A stretch of DNA of 64,000 nt. Origin: Vishniacozyma victoriae. Lineage: Eukaryota > Basidiomycota > Tremellomycetes > Tremellales > Bulleribasidiaceae. The DNA is taken from positions 1,240,001-1,304,000 of the forward strand of contig JADPYG010000088.1 in the NCBI GenBank assembly GCA_017654735.1, given 5' to 3'. Numbering within the stretch: the first letter of the stretch is position 1; each line of letters starts with the position of its first letter. Positions 8,961-17,862 of the stretch are shown piece after piece. Below the pieces are notes generated by a model that did no database searches, had not been told where the DNA came from, and saw nothing but the letters and a program-made list of their open reading frames with translations. The translations under genes and the position numbers were made by a program.

Positions 8961-11670
8961 ATGCCGCTGGACATTCCAATCAAGGTAAGATCAACACCAA
9001 ACCGAATGATTTTCTTTTGACAATCAGCGTCGTCACCGGTAGCTCTCGCCACGTCCTTCGGCGCTTGCCCCTCCCCCGCCTGAGAAATGTTGTCCTGGCA
9101 GACTCCTCAAGACCCTCTCAAACATCGTACGTATCACCCCTGCCATCGCTCTGCATCTCGGCAAAGTGCGTTTTGCAAAATTACTCGCTCTCAACGTCGA
9201 CACGAACAGCGAGGCGACTAAAGCTATATCCGCTCGACAAATCTTCCACCTAGCTGCCGCGGGTCGTTTCCACCCTGCCCTTCGGCCGAAGCTATACACA
9301 ATCGCTTGGAGCGCCACGTACTCGCCTGATTTCGATCATCGAACATCCATCCAGAGGCCGCTAAGAAGGTCATCCATCACTCAGCTCATATCATACGACT
9401 TTCATCAAGGTCGAATCCCGACTCCTCAAGTGTCTTCGGATATCACTCTGGAAGAACTGGAGTACCGGGGTCACGCCCTAGAGTATACCGATATCCATGC
9501 TGGACCAGGTCCAAGCTTCTCCTGCCGGTCAAGGATGAGAGCGTTGGGGATGGATGATAGATCGGTGGAAGCGGCATATCACCAAGGCAGGGTGTCGGAG
9601 TTTGTAGGGGCTTCAACGGATGTCTTTCCGATCACACGACCCCATGATTGGCTGTGGCTCAACGTCCTCGAGCTCATCCGACTCATTCGGATTGCTAAAC
9701 CGACGATCATCAGAGCAGAAGGGGGAGAGGCCTCGAGGATCTTGATGGGGGCCATCGCCAGCGACATTGTTTCCGACTGTCTGATGCCAACTCATAGGTG
9801 TCTTTTGGACAAGTTCCTCGACCTCGAGTCTCAGGGCTCAGCTCTCGACCTCGGTCAACTGGTGAAACGTGCTTCGACAACTTTTCGTTTCGAAATACTC
9901 TCGCCATCCGACTTTCTCTCGTGGATCGGTCTTGTTGTCGTTGCTCAAGTAGGGCCAAGCCCGGTATATGATGTGTCCATCGTGTTTGCAAATGTGAGTC
10001 ATCTGGTGTGCTGCCCGACGACAACTAATAGTAGTATCACGGTGGATGTTTGAAATACGTCCCCGAACTCGAGATCGAAAGGGCCCGGGTGAATGATCTG
10101 GTCAATTGCATCTTGGCGATAGCCGAGGAAATGGAAGAGAACGAGGTTTCGAAACTAGGACAACGACCCGAGCGCGACGTACGATACCTTCATTGGCTAG
10201 AGCGACTCCGAGAAACAATAGTAGCGGAGCTTGATAACCGGGGGCTCTCGACGCAGCTGATTGAAGCCAAAGCCAACCTGGCAACGAAGAATACCAGAAA
10301 TCGGGTGATGGGGAGAGTGAATACAAAAGCCACCTGGTGAGGATATCACTATCTCGCCTGATGTATGCTGAAACGTAGGACCCACAGGTACGATCAGCCA
10401 TCGCGAGCGCCTAATGGATCGAGAGCAATCTCCGACATGTCAAGGCTATCGGGCCTCCTCGGTCTGAGGCAAGACGGTCCCAATTTGACACCGAAACCGC
10501 TTCCGTCGAAGATCTACGAACGAGGGGCTTTTGTGATGCCATGATTGTGGGCCCGCCCAGACGATAGATCGACGATACCGAGGAGAAGCATCTCGATTGG
10601 TGGCTGGATCAGGTCGAGCGCCTAGACCTCGTCTACGCAGTCACTTCATTCGAGGCCAAGCGATGGACCCGAATCGCAAACAAAGATATCAGACAAGGTA
10701 TTTACGATCATCACCTTCGAGCCTATACGGAGGGGAAGGTGGTCGCGATACTCAATCGAAAGCCGGTCATAACGACGCTAGAGATCTTCGGTAATGCGGC
10801 CATGAGCCAATTCTACAAGCTACCGAAAAAGCTACATCAGGTCCTCTACTGTGTCCACTGCGGTGCTAGCGACCTTACTTGTTAACTTTATACCGGAAGA
10901 GATACATGTACTCGCTACAAGACTAGCTATCTATGTATCATCTGATTCTACTACTGCCAAGGTTACTAGCCGATAACCACCATGTGGGCTGATTTAAGGG
11001 TAGTAACCTAGTGCTTACTAGTGATAACCTTAATACGCCAATGTCTCATATTGGTCGTATGGGTTCTGGCTATGCAAGCCAAACCTCTCATAGAGCGTGT
11101 CTTTTAACATTACTGGCCCGCAGGGGTCAGTTACATGCGAGGGATTCAAGGAATCGATGGAGGAGGCAGGACGGTCAGCGGAGAGGGTGCGGTACGAGAT
11201 AGATGAAGACGATGATTTGGATCAGAAGGCGCCGAGGGCATTGAAGAAGATGAAGAGGTCCAGGGATCCTAAGCTGGGTATCCTGAACTTTAAGCTGGTC
11301 TTTGCCCACCAACTCTTTGGCTACACCGAGCTCCTCGACATGTCGGGCATCGACACGGCAGCCCTCGATAGCCACGGTCTTACATGGCTCGATCCTACAG
11401 TCTACCTGGAAGCTGCGGCGGAAGAAGGTTCCTGGCCCGGTCTTCTCAGAGCTCCGATAAACGTCCCCAAGATACTCGTTCTCAAGAACAGCGACCCGGA
11501 GTACATCATCATTGTTGGCGGTTTTAGATACATACAATCCCTAGAAACGTCCATGACCGACTTCGATTCGAGGTCAAGATGTCCAGTCGAATGCGCCGCA
11601 TCGCTCCTCACTTTGGTCATCAAGCCCCTTGGCCAGACACGGAGCCAAGAGCCGATCAGACTCGAAGCGA
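8961..11670 (+). pseudogene. family A cysteine-motif protein, copy A2, interrupted
   Basis: Exon 1 (8961-8984) encodes MPLDIPIK. Exon 2 (9043-9993) is a clean 317-codon block, and exon 3 starts at 10035 with YHGGCLKYVPELEIE, the same intron position as in A1. Later parts match A1: SNLRHVKA, DDTEEKHLDWWLDQVERLDLV, YKLPKKLHQVLYCVHCG and KAPRALKKMKRSRDPKLG. The copy is broken by in-frame TAA at 10412-10414, TAG at 10565-10567, and a 230-bp solo LTR inserted inside the Cys motif at 10880-11109. With the LTR and one target duplicate ignored, the frame through the motif is continuous, so the insertion is the direct cause of that break. The 3' end runs into a partial duplicate (A4). Function unknown. 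Exon 2 is intact, so a truncated product could still be made. Confidence 0.6.
10880..11109. mobile_element. solo LTR of an LTR retrotransposon
   Basis: A 230-bp segment begins TGTTAAC and ends TTTTAACA, giving the TG...CA termini and short inverted repeat typical of long terminal repeats. It is flanked by a perfect 5-bp direct repeat, TTACT, at 10875-10879 and 11110-11114. It interrupts the Cys-motif codons of copy A2, and the two flanks align without a gap to the uninterrupted copy at about 11.7 kb (GSSDITGPQGS), which dates the insertion after the duplication of the family. There is no internal retrotransposon sequence, so this is a recombination product (solo LTR). Confidence 0.85.
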
Positions 11671-12060
11671 CAGTGCTCCAAGCTACCAAAACAAGTTCAC
11701 CGAATCCTCTTCTGTGTTCTTTGTGGTTCCAGTGATATCACCGGTCCCCAAGGTAGTCACACGTGTGACGGGGCGAAGGGCCCGATGGAACTGCTCGGGA
11801 TCTCGACTGAACGGGACAGGTGAGAGGAGTAGGAGGAGGGAGATGCGGAGGAGAAAGCGAGGAGGGTGTTACAAAGGATGAAGAGGTCACGAGACTCGAA
11901 GCTCGGCATCTTGAGCTTCAAGCTAGTCCACCGATTATCCAAATTTGTCATATCAAAGACAAGGAGTATATTCCACTCATCAAAACCGATCGCTATACCC
12001 CCACCGGTTGTATCTCCTCGGCACATCTCTCCAATGACGACACAAAGTATTAATTTTCTA
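11671..12060 (+). pseudogene. family A fragment, copy A4
   Basis: A 5'-truncated copy starts inside the family A core at SKLPKQVHRILFCVLCG and runs through GSSDITGPQGSHTCDG to KARRVLQRMKRSRDSKLGIL. It keeps the intact cysteine motif that the LTR split in A2. In-frame TGA (11821-11823) and TAG (11830-11832) follow TERDR. It sits directly on the 3' end of A2, so it is probably a partial tandem duplication. No start or promoter of its own is apparent. Confidence 0.6.
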
Positions 12061-12086
12061 GACACGAGCTGGCAGTGTTGATCCTA

Positions 12087-13006
12087 ATGCTTCGATGCGT
12101 ATGTTCGTTCTTACGAGTCGTTCTCATACTGATTTCCAGGTCATGAGTAGAAACGTCGCCCGCGACAAAGTCGATGGAAGAAAGAGCACCCAAGGTCATA
12201 TACATGGTCACGGCTGCAAAGCTCGACTCAGTCCAGACATGAGGGACATTCTCCCTGGGCTCTGGGCAGATGATGCTGAAGCAGTCGTCTACCTGTTCGG
12301 GTGTCCAGGATGCGACTCATTAATAGCCGTAAGCTAAACAAACGACGTGTACTGATTAACAGATCTTTCGAGCTATAGTCTTTATGCATTCCGACTTGAT
12401 ACCGCCCAAGATCAGTCCTACATCGACAGCAAGGATGGTTGACGTCTCAATTCCCGACATCATCCGCAAGCGACTCACTTTCCCGGATATCATTCGAATC
12501 ATTTGCTCGTACAACTATGGTCTCCATCAAGCTCGATCGAACCTCGGAATAACGTGACTGACGCCTGGCTCCCAAAGAACAGTCAGGAGCAGGCCAGTGA
12601 GATCAAGAGCCTCAAGCAATGTCGCGTCGCCCAGCGCAAGACCGACCAAGATCGAATCGACCAAATGACCTCGACCTTCAGGTTGAGGGAGCTCGAACTC
12701 GCTGTTGCCAAGGGGTCTGCTGACGCTCTCATTCCTTGCTGTAGAAAGGCCGAGGAGCGTCTCGAACATGCCTTTGACCTGGTCAATGATGCCATCCAGG
12801 CTGTACAAGGTTTGGGGGGTGATTGGTATCGATACGAAGACGATTCAAACCCGAACTATACAGCTGTACCTCCTGGTCCAAGCACCCCCTCAGACTTCCT
12901 GCGTGGAGCCATTTCATTTTACGAAACTAATCACCAACAGACGCTACGAGACTGGTCACCAACAAACACCACGAAATCGACCACCCACAAACACCTTTCC
13001 GGCTGA
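12087..13006 (+). CDS. family C/D protein with CxGCD motif, copy D
   Basis: Unrecognised. A small first exon (12087-12098) is followed by MSRNVARDKV..., DMRDILPGLWADD and VVYLFGCPGCDSLIA. An intron follows exactly after SLIA, the position used in copy C after GFIG. Then come IFRAIVFMHSD and DIIRKRLTFPDIIRIICS, matching RRFPIEDFWRLIA in C. The frame to the C-terminal part (LRELELAVAKG...ALIPCCRKAEERLEHAFDLV) closes only if a very short 29-nt GT-AG intron near 12554-12582 is removed. Without it a TGA ends the protein there. The C-terminal region contains CC and a predicted helix, then a Pro/Ser/Thr-rich end. It lacks the long N-terminal half of copy C, so it is either a shorter member or truncated. 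Confidence 0.45.
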
Positions 13007-13072
13007 CTAGTCGAATCAGCTCAATTAATATCGAAAATAAACTACTCACCATTTCTCACAGAGATTCAGGTG

Positions 13073-14113
13073 TTAATCCAAGTTCGAAAGGCGGGCGACG
13101 TCCCCGAGCTTTTCCTCTCCATGGAAAGGAGCGAAAGCGATGCTGCTTCGTGGAAGCTTGACATCCTTGGATTCCTCGAAGAGTGCGATCATGGCTGGCG
13201 GCCAGGCAGAGGGGGGTTTGGTGGAGAAGGCCACCCAAGCTGGTTCGGTCGAGGGACCGTCGCCGACTGTATCCGGAGGTGATTGTCGGGCTTCGAAATA
13301 GTTCCCTTCTACCATGTTCATCCACTTGTCGAGCTCCATGCCTCGGTAAGCGGATTCTGGTGGTAGAGTCTTTTGAAGTGGGGTGATATTGGCCCTAGCG
13401 CGCATTGCTTTCTCATCCAATTTGGTAATGTGTTGGCGAGAGTTGAATCAATAACAATAGTGCTCGTATTTGCCTTCTCGAGGTGTGACGAGGAACTGAT
13501 CAGGGGCTCGACACGGCTGATCATCAGCACCACCCAGTGTCGAGACTTACGAATCGGCTCGTCTTGTAATCCGAGGCGGTGGGAACTGGATCGCCCACAA
13601 AAGCCAGCTCCCAAGTCTCTCGTGGGTGGAAGAGAATGTCCCTCATCCTTTGGTCCATGCCGCTGTCGAACAGCAATGCTCGTACCAGCTTCTGGTGGGC
13701 GGTTTCATCTCCAGGAACGTGAGTCCTGAGGACCATCTCCTTCCTGCCCGGGTTCATGGCGTCCATAGCATCCACCACCATGCCTGCAATCGGGCACTGC
13801 CTCTCACGTCCTTGTAGTCGGCACTCGACGCAACACGGTATGAGCGCCTGACCGGTGGCTCGAATGACGTGAAGGTAATCAATGGCTACGTCGGGTGCGT
13901 TCTCGGAGGCGAGTCGTCGATTCCCGTCGTTTGTGTTGTAGTAGTGATATGATGTACCATTGTATCAGAGACTTCCTCGGTCATCAAGCTCAGGCAAAAG
14001 GCGTCCATGAACATATTTTCCACGACGCCGATGGCAACACCAACCGTGTATGAGATCGCACCGGACCGACAATGTTTGCTCCCATACAGAGCTCGACCGC
14101 TCTTAGCATCCAA
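13073..14113 (-). CDS. family B cysteine-motif protein, copy B2
   Basis: Homolog of B1 in opposite orientation. Reading on the minus strand: ENAPDVAIDYLHVIRATGQA, CCVECRLQGRERQCPIAG, RTHVPGDETAHQKLVRALL, then RDILFHPRETW. An intron with donor GTAAGT near 13550 follows KTSRF. The last exon, ending at TAA 13073-13075, encodes ITPLQKTLPPESAYRGMELD and FEARQSPPDTVGDGPSTEP, a part not seen in B1. The conserved Cys spacing (C-x2-C-x7-C) supports a metal site. The 5' exons upstream of about 13,930 could not be assembled with confidence; an open segment SGAISYTVGVAIGVVENMF (to 14113) may be one of them. Function unknown. Confidence 0.45.
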
Positions 14114-14730
14114 GGTTCCTTACGGCAATGAAGGAGCAGGTGCACGTAACATGAGATAGTAGGGTGGGGATCTGTATTGACCAGATTGCATTTGGTGATC
14201 TCGGACGATTTGCATAGGTGATTCATCGAGTAAATCGATTTGAAATCATCATGAAAACCTGTGCGCTTCCCCTAAGAAATCTGTTAGATGCATTTCCATA
14301 GCTGCTGAGTGTTGTAAACGCACTGGGGCAGTAGGAACAAACCCGAAGATTCAGGAAAGTGGTAAAAGTGGTCATTTGCAAATGAGGTTGAAGGAGCGAG
14401 GAGTAATGCGACTTTGCTTGCGACCCGTCCGACTGATATAAACTGCATTCCAGGCTTCTTCGACCGGATTGCCGGAGGTCAACATAGGTGTTGAAAGTTG
14501 TTGACGCTCGAGATGTAAGCAGGTCGATAGAGCATTCTCGCGCAGAACAGAGCTATAACCGAGCACGCGTAGAAGGAGAAAAAGGAGATGAGACGCGAAA
14601 AAGCTACCCCTCATCAGCTGTGCAGAACCCCTTCAGACTACAAATGATGGAGATCGAAACGAGTGTGGTCACGAGCCAAGACATTGCTCATTGCTCATAG
14701 CTCATACATTCAACACAACTGTACAGGGCA
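14114..14730. other. intergenic or unresolved 5' exons of B2
   Basis: Between the visible part of B2 and the next gene there are short open segments on both strands, but none joins to a homolog or has convincing splice signals. It probably contains the 5' end of B2. Confidence 0.35.
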
Positions 14731-15532
14731 CTACGATTTCGAACAGATGTCGTGGATGATGGGATCCAACTTGTAGGCGAGGAAGTAGAGCCAGACTAAG
14801 TCCGCTACCTCCGGCACGCTATCAGTACATCGAACATCCTCAATTAATCTACGCTGACCGTCCCAGTCCATGTAAGAACCATTGATACAGGACATCTTCG
14901 TGAGGCCTGCCATCACTTCCGGGTCGAACTCCACTCCCATGATATTCGCTCTCTTGATAACGTCGAGATGAATGAAAAAGGCATTGAATCGCTGGCCTTC
15001 GCTGTAAGACTCGTATAGGTCGGACAATTGCTGACCCGACTGACGTTAGCTAGGCTTCTCTCATAGGCGATTGCTTACCAAGGCAGCTGGTCTAGCTCTT
15101 GAAGTGTTCTTCCTTATTTCTTTCGCCGCTTCATCGGTTGGAGCTGGCGACGAGGACTTGATGTAAGCATGGCATGTAATGTGCAAAGAGAGACTTACTG
15201 AGGAGGATCTGGATCGTTCCCTCGAAGGGGTGGTGAGTACAATCGAAGGGGTAGTATCCTGCAGTCATGAGACCAGAGTCCGACCGGGCGGTGAGGGGGG
15301 TGAGGACTTACGACAGCTTCTACATCGACATGGGAGGTCTTCTGTTGGGACACGTTGTCTTGGCCGTTGTTCTATATCCTCAGTGTTGATCTCCTGATAT
15401 AGGGGATATACCCACAAAAGTGATGGTAACAGCAACGGGTACCTTGGACTTCTTCGCCTTAAATTTAATTGTCACTTCCACCTCTTCGCTCGCAGCCCTC
15501 TTTCGAGATATAAGTACCTCCTCCGTGGACAT
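14731..15532 (-). CDS. hypothetical protein with basic N-terminus
   Basis: Five exons join cleanly. Exon 1 (from 15532) encodes MSTEEVLISRKRAASEEVEV and ends KFKAKKSK, two basic clusters typical of a nuclear localisation signal. Three small exons follow, encoding a Ser/Thr-rich disordered stretch (SRERSRSSSSSS). The last exon (ending at TAG 14731-14733) encodes an ordered region of about 100 residues: QLSDLYESYSEGQRFNAFF, then EVMAGLTKMSCINGSYMDWD and LVWLYFLAYKLDPIIHDICS. I do not recognise the family. A nuclear protein is likely from composition only. It lies immediately beside the Cys-motif block and might belong to the same lineage-specific set. Confidence 0.6.
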
Positions 15533-15754
15533 TGTGGGTATGGAGGAAGGTGGGAAAGGTGAAAAAGTGTGAAGGAAGGGAAACGATGTGAAGTAAAAGA
15601 AAGAGAACTTTAGATTCAGAAACGTTGATTTATATCATTTGAGCTCGGACCCTCTACCCGCAGATATTTGTGTGCTGCTTCCTTTTCCCCTAAGATCTCG
15701 CATTGCAATGCTGCATAGGCTGATACAACTCACATACACATCTAATGCACAGAC

Positions 15755-16428
15755 TCACGCCTGGACTTGACCTCCAATCGACTCCTGTCCCCTCTGCCCA
15801 GCAGTTGCCAAACACCCCTCAACAACAGCCAGTAAATGTTGATTCTCCAAAGCAGCTCGTACTCTCTCCTTGTCATTCAGTTGCTTGTTGACGGCATGTT
15901 CGGACTGGTGGGTTCCAGCTTTGATTCGAAGATCGATCCGGTAGCGGGGTGGAAGGGATCGCATGAGTCGGACTCGTAGGGATAGGCCTGTATGTCAGCA
16001 TCGGTAGAGCAAATAGAAGAGAAAAGGTGAGAGCTGAGGAGAAGAGGAAGAGTGGGACATACCGATTAAAGTAGACATTGAGCAATGTGGAATGGTCGGT
16101 GTGAGATAGACCAGGACTCGATTTCCAGCAACGTGAATGTCCTCCGGGGTGACTACTCGAAGCTGCTCCAGCGATACAGGGTGCTCTGGGTCGGTGATGG
16201 ATCTCAGCAGGTCTAACATCAGCCCAGATCCAACTTTGCCCATGGTGACATACCAAAGACCTCATCCGCGTCGATATCCTCCCTCTCCTCGCCGCTGGAG
16301 TTGTCGGAATATGCATATTCCTCCGCTTCCTCACTCCATAATAATGCTTTGGGAGCCTTCTGCCTCCTCGATCCCGATGCTGTAGGTGCAAAGATGGTTG
16401 GGTTTGCGTTATCTAATTCTCTATCCAT
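15755..16428 (-). CDS. CIA2: CIA2/MIP18 cytosolic iron-sulfur assembly factor
   Basis: Three exons starting at 16428 ([13 protein letters not shown]...). An acidic N-terminal segment leads into [20 protein letters not shown], the opening of the MIP18 (formerly DUF59) domain. The signature [14 protein letters not shown] holds the conserved reactive cysteine, and the domain ends with basic [19 protein letters not shown]. The C-terminus [20 protein letters not shown] is typical of the CIA2/FAM96 family. The protein works in the CIA targeting complex with MMS19 and CIA1, delivering Fe-S clusters to cytosolic and nuclear apoproteins. Stop at 15755-15757. The gene is complete, with normal family length of about 190 residues. 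Confidence 0.93.
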
Positions 16429-16567
16429 TGTATAGGGTATAGATGGTACAGTTGATAGATGACTAACGCCACTAATATGAACCAATTGAAATAATCCCGA
16501 GCCTCCCCGATCTTCAATCAAGGTAGATTCATCTATACCATACATAGCATCAACACATATACATACA

Positions 16568-17135
16568 ATGTCTGAGGAAAAGTGAGTAATAAGGTATATA
16601 CATGGGTAGAGCTGACTGTATAGGACCTACGTCGTGAGTTGCCCAATAAATCTCGAGGATTAGACTGATGTGAAAAGCTACAAACCGCCGGCTTCGAGTG
16701 AGTCCATCCCAGCATTTCAGAGTCTGGCTAACATCGTAGTGCCCGTTTTCCCAACACCAACCAGACCAAGCACTGGTAAGTCATACGCAGAAAGGTATAG
16801 AAAATAAGCTAAACATGACCCTTCTTACGTCAAACAGCTGGGTAAGTCAGAATCGACAAATACCCGGATCGTAGCTGACCACTAGCAAAACTATGTCGAC
16901 TACCACAAGTGCGTAAACGCAAAGGGAGAGGAGTTTGCCCCTTGTCAACAGTTCAAGCGTGCCTACCGATCACTATGTCCTAGTAAGTTACCTTGAATCT
17001 GAGGGACTCCAAAGCTGACAATGTAGATGAATGGGTACGATATACGATGCTTCGCAGGGCCAAACTGACAAGTAGGCCGCCAAGTGGGACGAGCAGGTCG
17101 AGAACAACACCTTCCCAGCATCGCTCAAGCCTTAG
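16568..17135 (+). CDS. COX12: cytochrome c oxidase subunit 6B (Cox12)
   Basis: A subunit of mitochondrial complex IV on the intermembrane-space side. The assembled protein starts MSEEKTYVLQTAGFDARF and contains the twin-Cys helix pair: C-x9-C (CWQNYVDYHKC) and C-x10-C (CQQFKRAYRSLC), as expected for substrates of the Mia40 import path. It ends KWDEQVENNTFPASLKP at TAG 17133-17135. The gene is cut into eight small exons for about 85 codons. One of them is only 4 nt (16838-16841) and supplies the last base of the first Cys codon plus the following Trp codon. The last intron runs from GTACGA at about 17036 to a CTGAC...AG acceptor near 17073. Confidence 0.92.
16838..16841 (+). other. COX12: 4-nt microexon of COX12
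   Basis: The sequence CTGG is bounded by a CAAACAG acceptor and a GTAAGT donor. The upstream exon ends CAC TG and the downstream one begins CAA AAC. Only insertion of these four bases restores TGC TGG, the invariant Cys-Trp at the start of the first C-x9-C motif. Confidence 0.85.
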
Positions 17136-17862
17136 GTTGGGAATGAGGGATGGATGGATTGGGATTCCTATTGCTCAATGTAGAACAGTTGGGATGTTAT
17201 TCTGTCGCTGCCTGTTGGAAGACTGCGCGAGGAGGTGGCAAGGTCAGAGGGAATTTTACTGATCGACTGTCTCACTGAAACGCCGAACCGGAAGGATCCA
17301 CCCTGCCATTCCACCCTGCCATTCCACCCTGCCTCACGGCCATTGGGCGAATCACGAAGAACAATGATACGGGTCTTGTCAGCAGGACGTTCGGTGCAGA
17401 AGATCGAGCAAGGAGACGCCCAAGGCCTTAAGAGCAGATTTGACCGATTGGCTGATCTTAAGTGTTTCGTCGAACCGGAAGGATCTCATCCTGCCTCACG
17501 ACCTGTTGGCCAATCACGAGCAACAACAACACGGTTTTTTTCCAGCCGATCTGCTCGGTGCGACACTCAAGCATGCCGTCTTGGCAAACACTCGCTGCGC
17601 CCCTCATTCGCCTTCGCCTACTCCGATGCCTGACGGGTGCTCCCTCCCCGACCAGTACCACTGACCAGCCTTGTTAATAACATACTGAGTTGCGAATCAC
17701 ACTGGATCTCTTGCCTTTGCGAACATGGTCCCTAGATTCGAAGACGACGGACGGTTCCACGAGGCTGTACAAAACTCCTTAAATGCAAGAAAACTGATGC
17801 ATTATATCTACAGCTACAGACTGCCCATGGGCTTACGAGTCTATCAATTCTACATTAACGAC
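17136..17862. other. intergenic with diverged repeats
   Basis: No gene is supported here. The region holds three copies of a 13-bp unit, CCACCCTGCCATT (17298-17333), and a diverged direct repeat of roughly 110-130 bp (about 17283-17410 and 17471-17590), both beginning CGAACCGGAAGGATC and sharing CCTGCCTCACG and TTCGGTGC/CTCGGTGC blocks. It separates the convergent 3' ends of COX12 and the protease gene. Confidence 0.6.
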
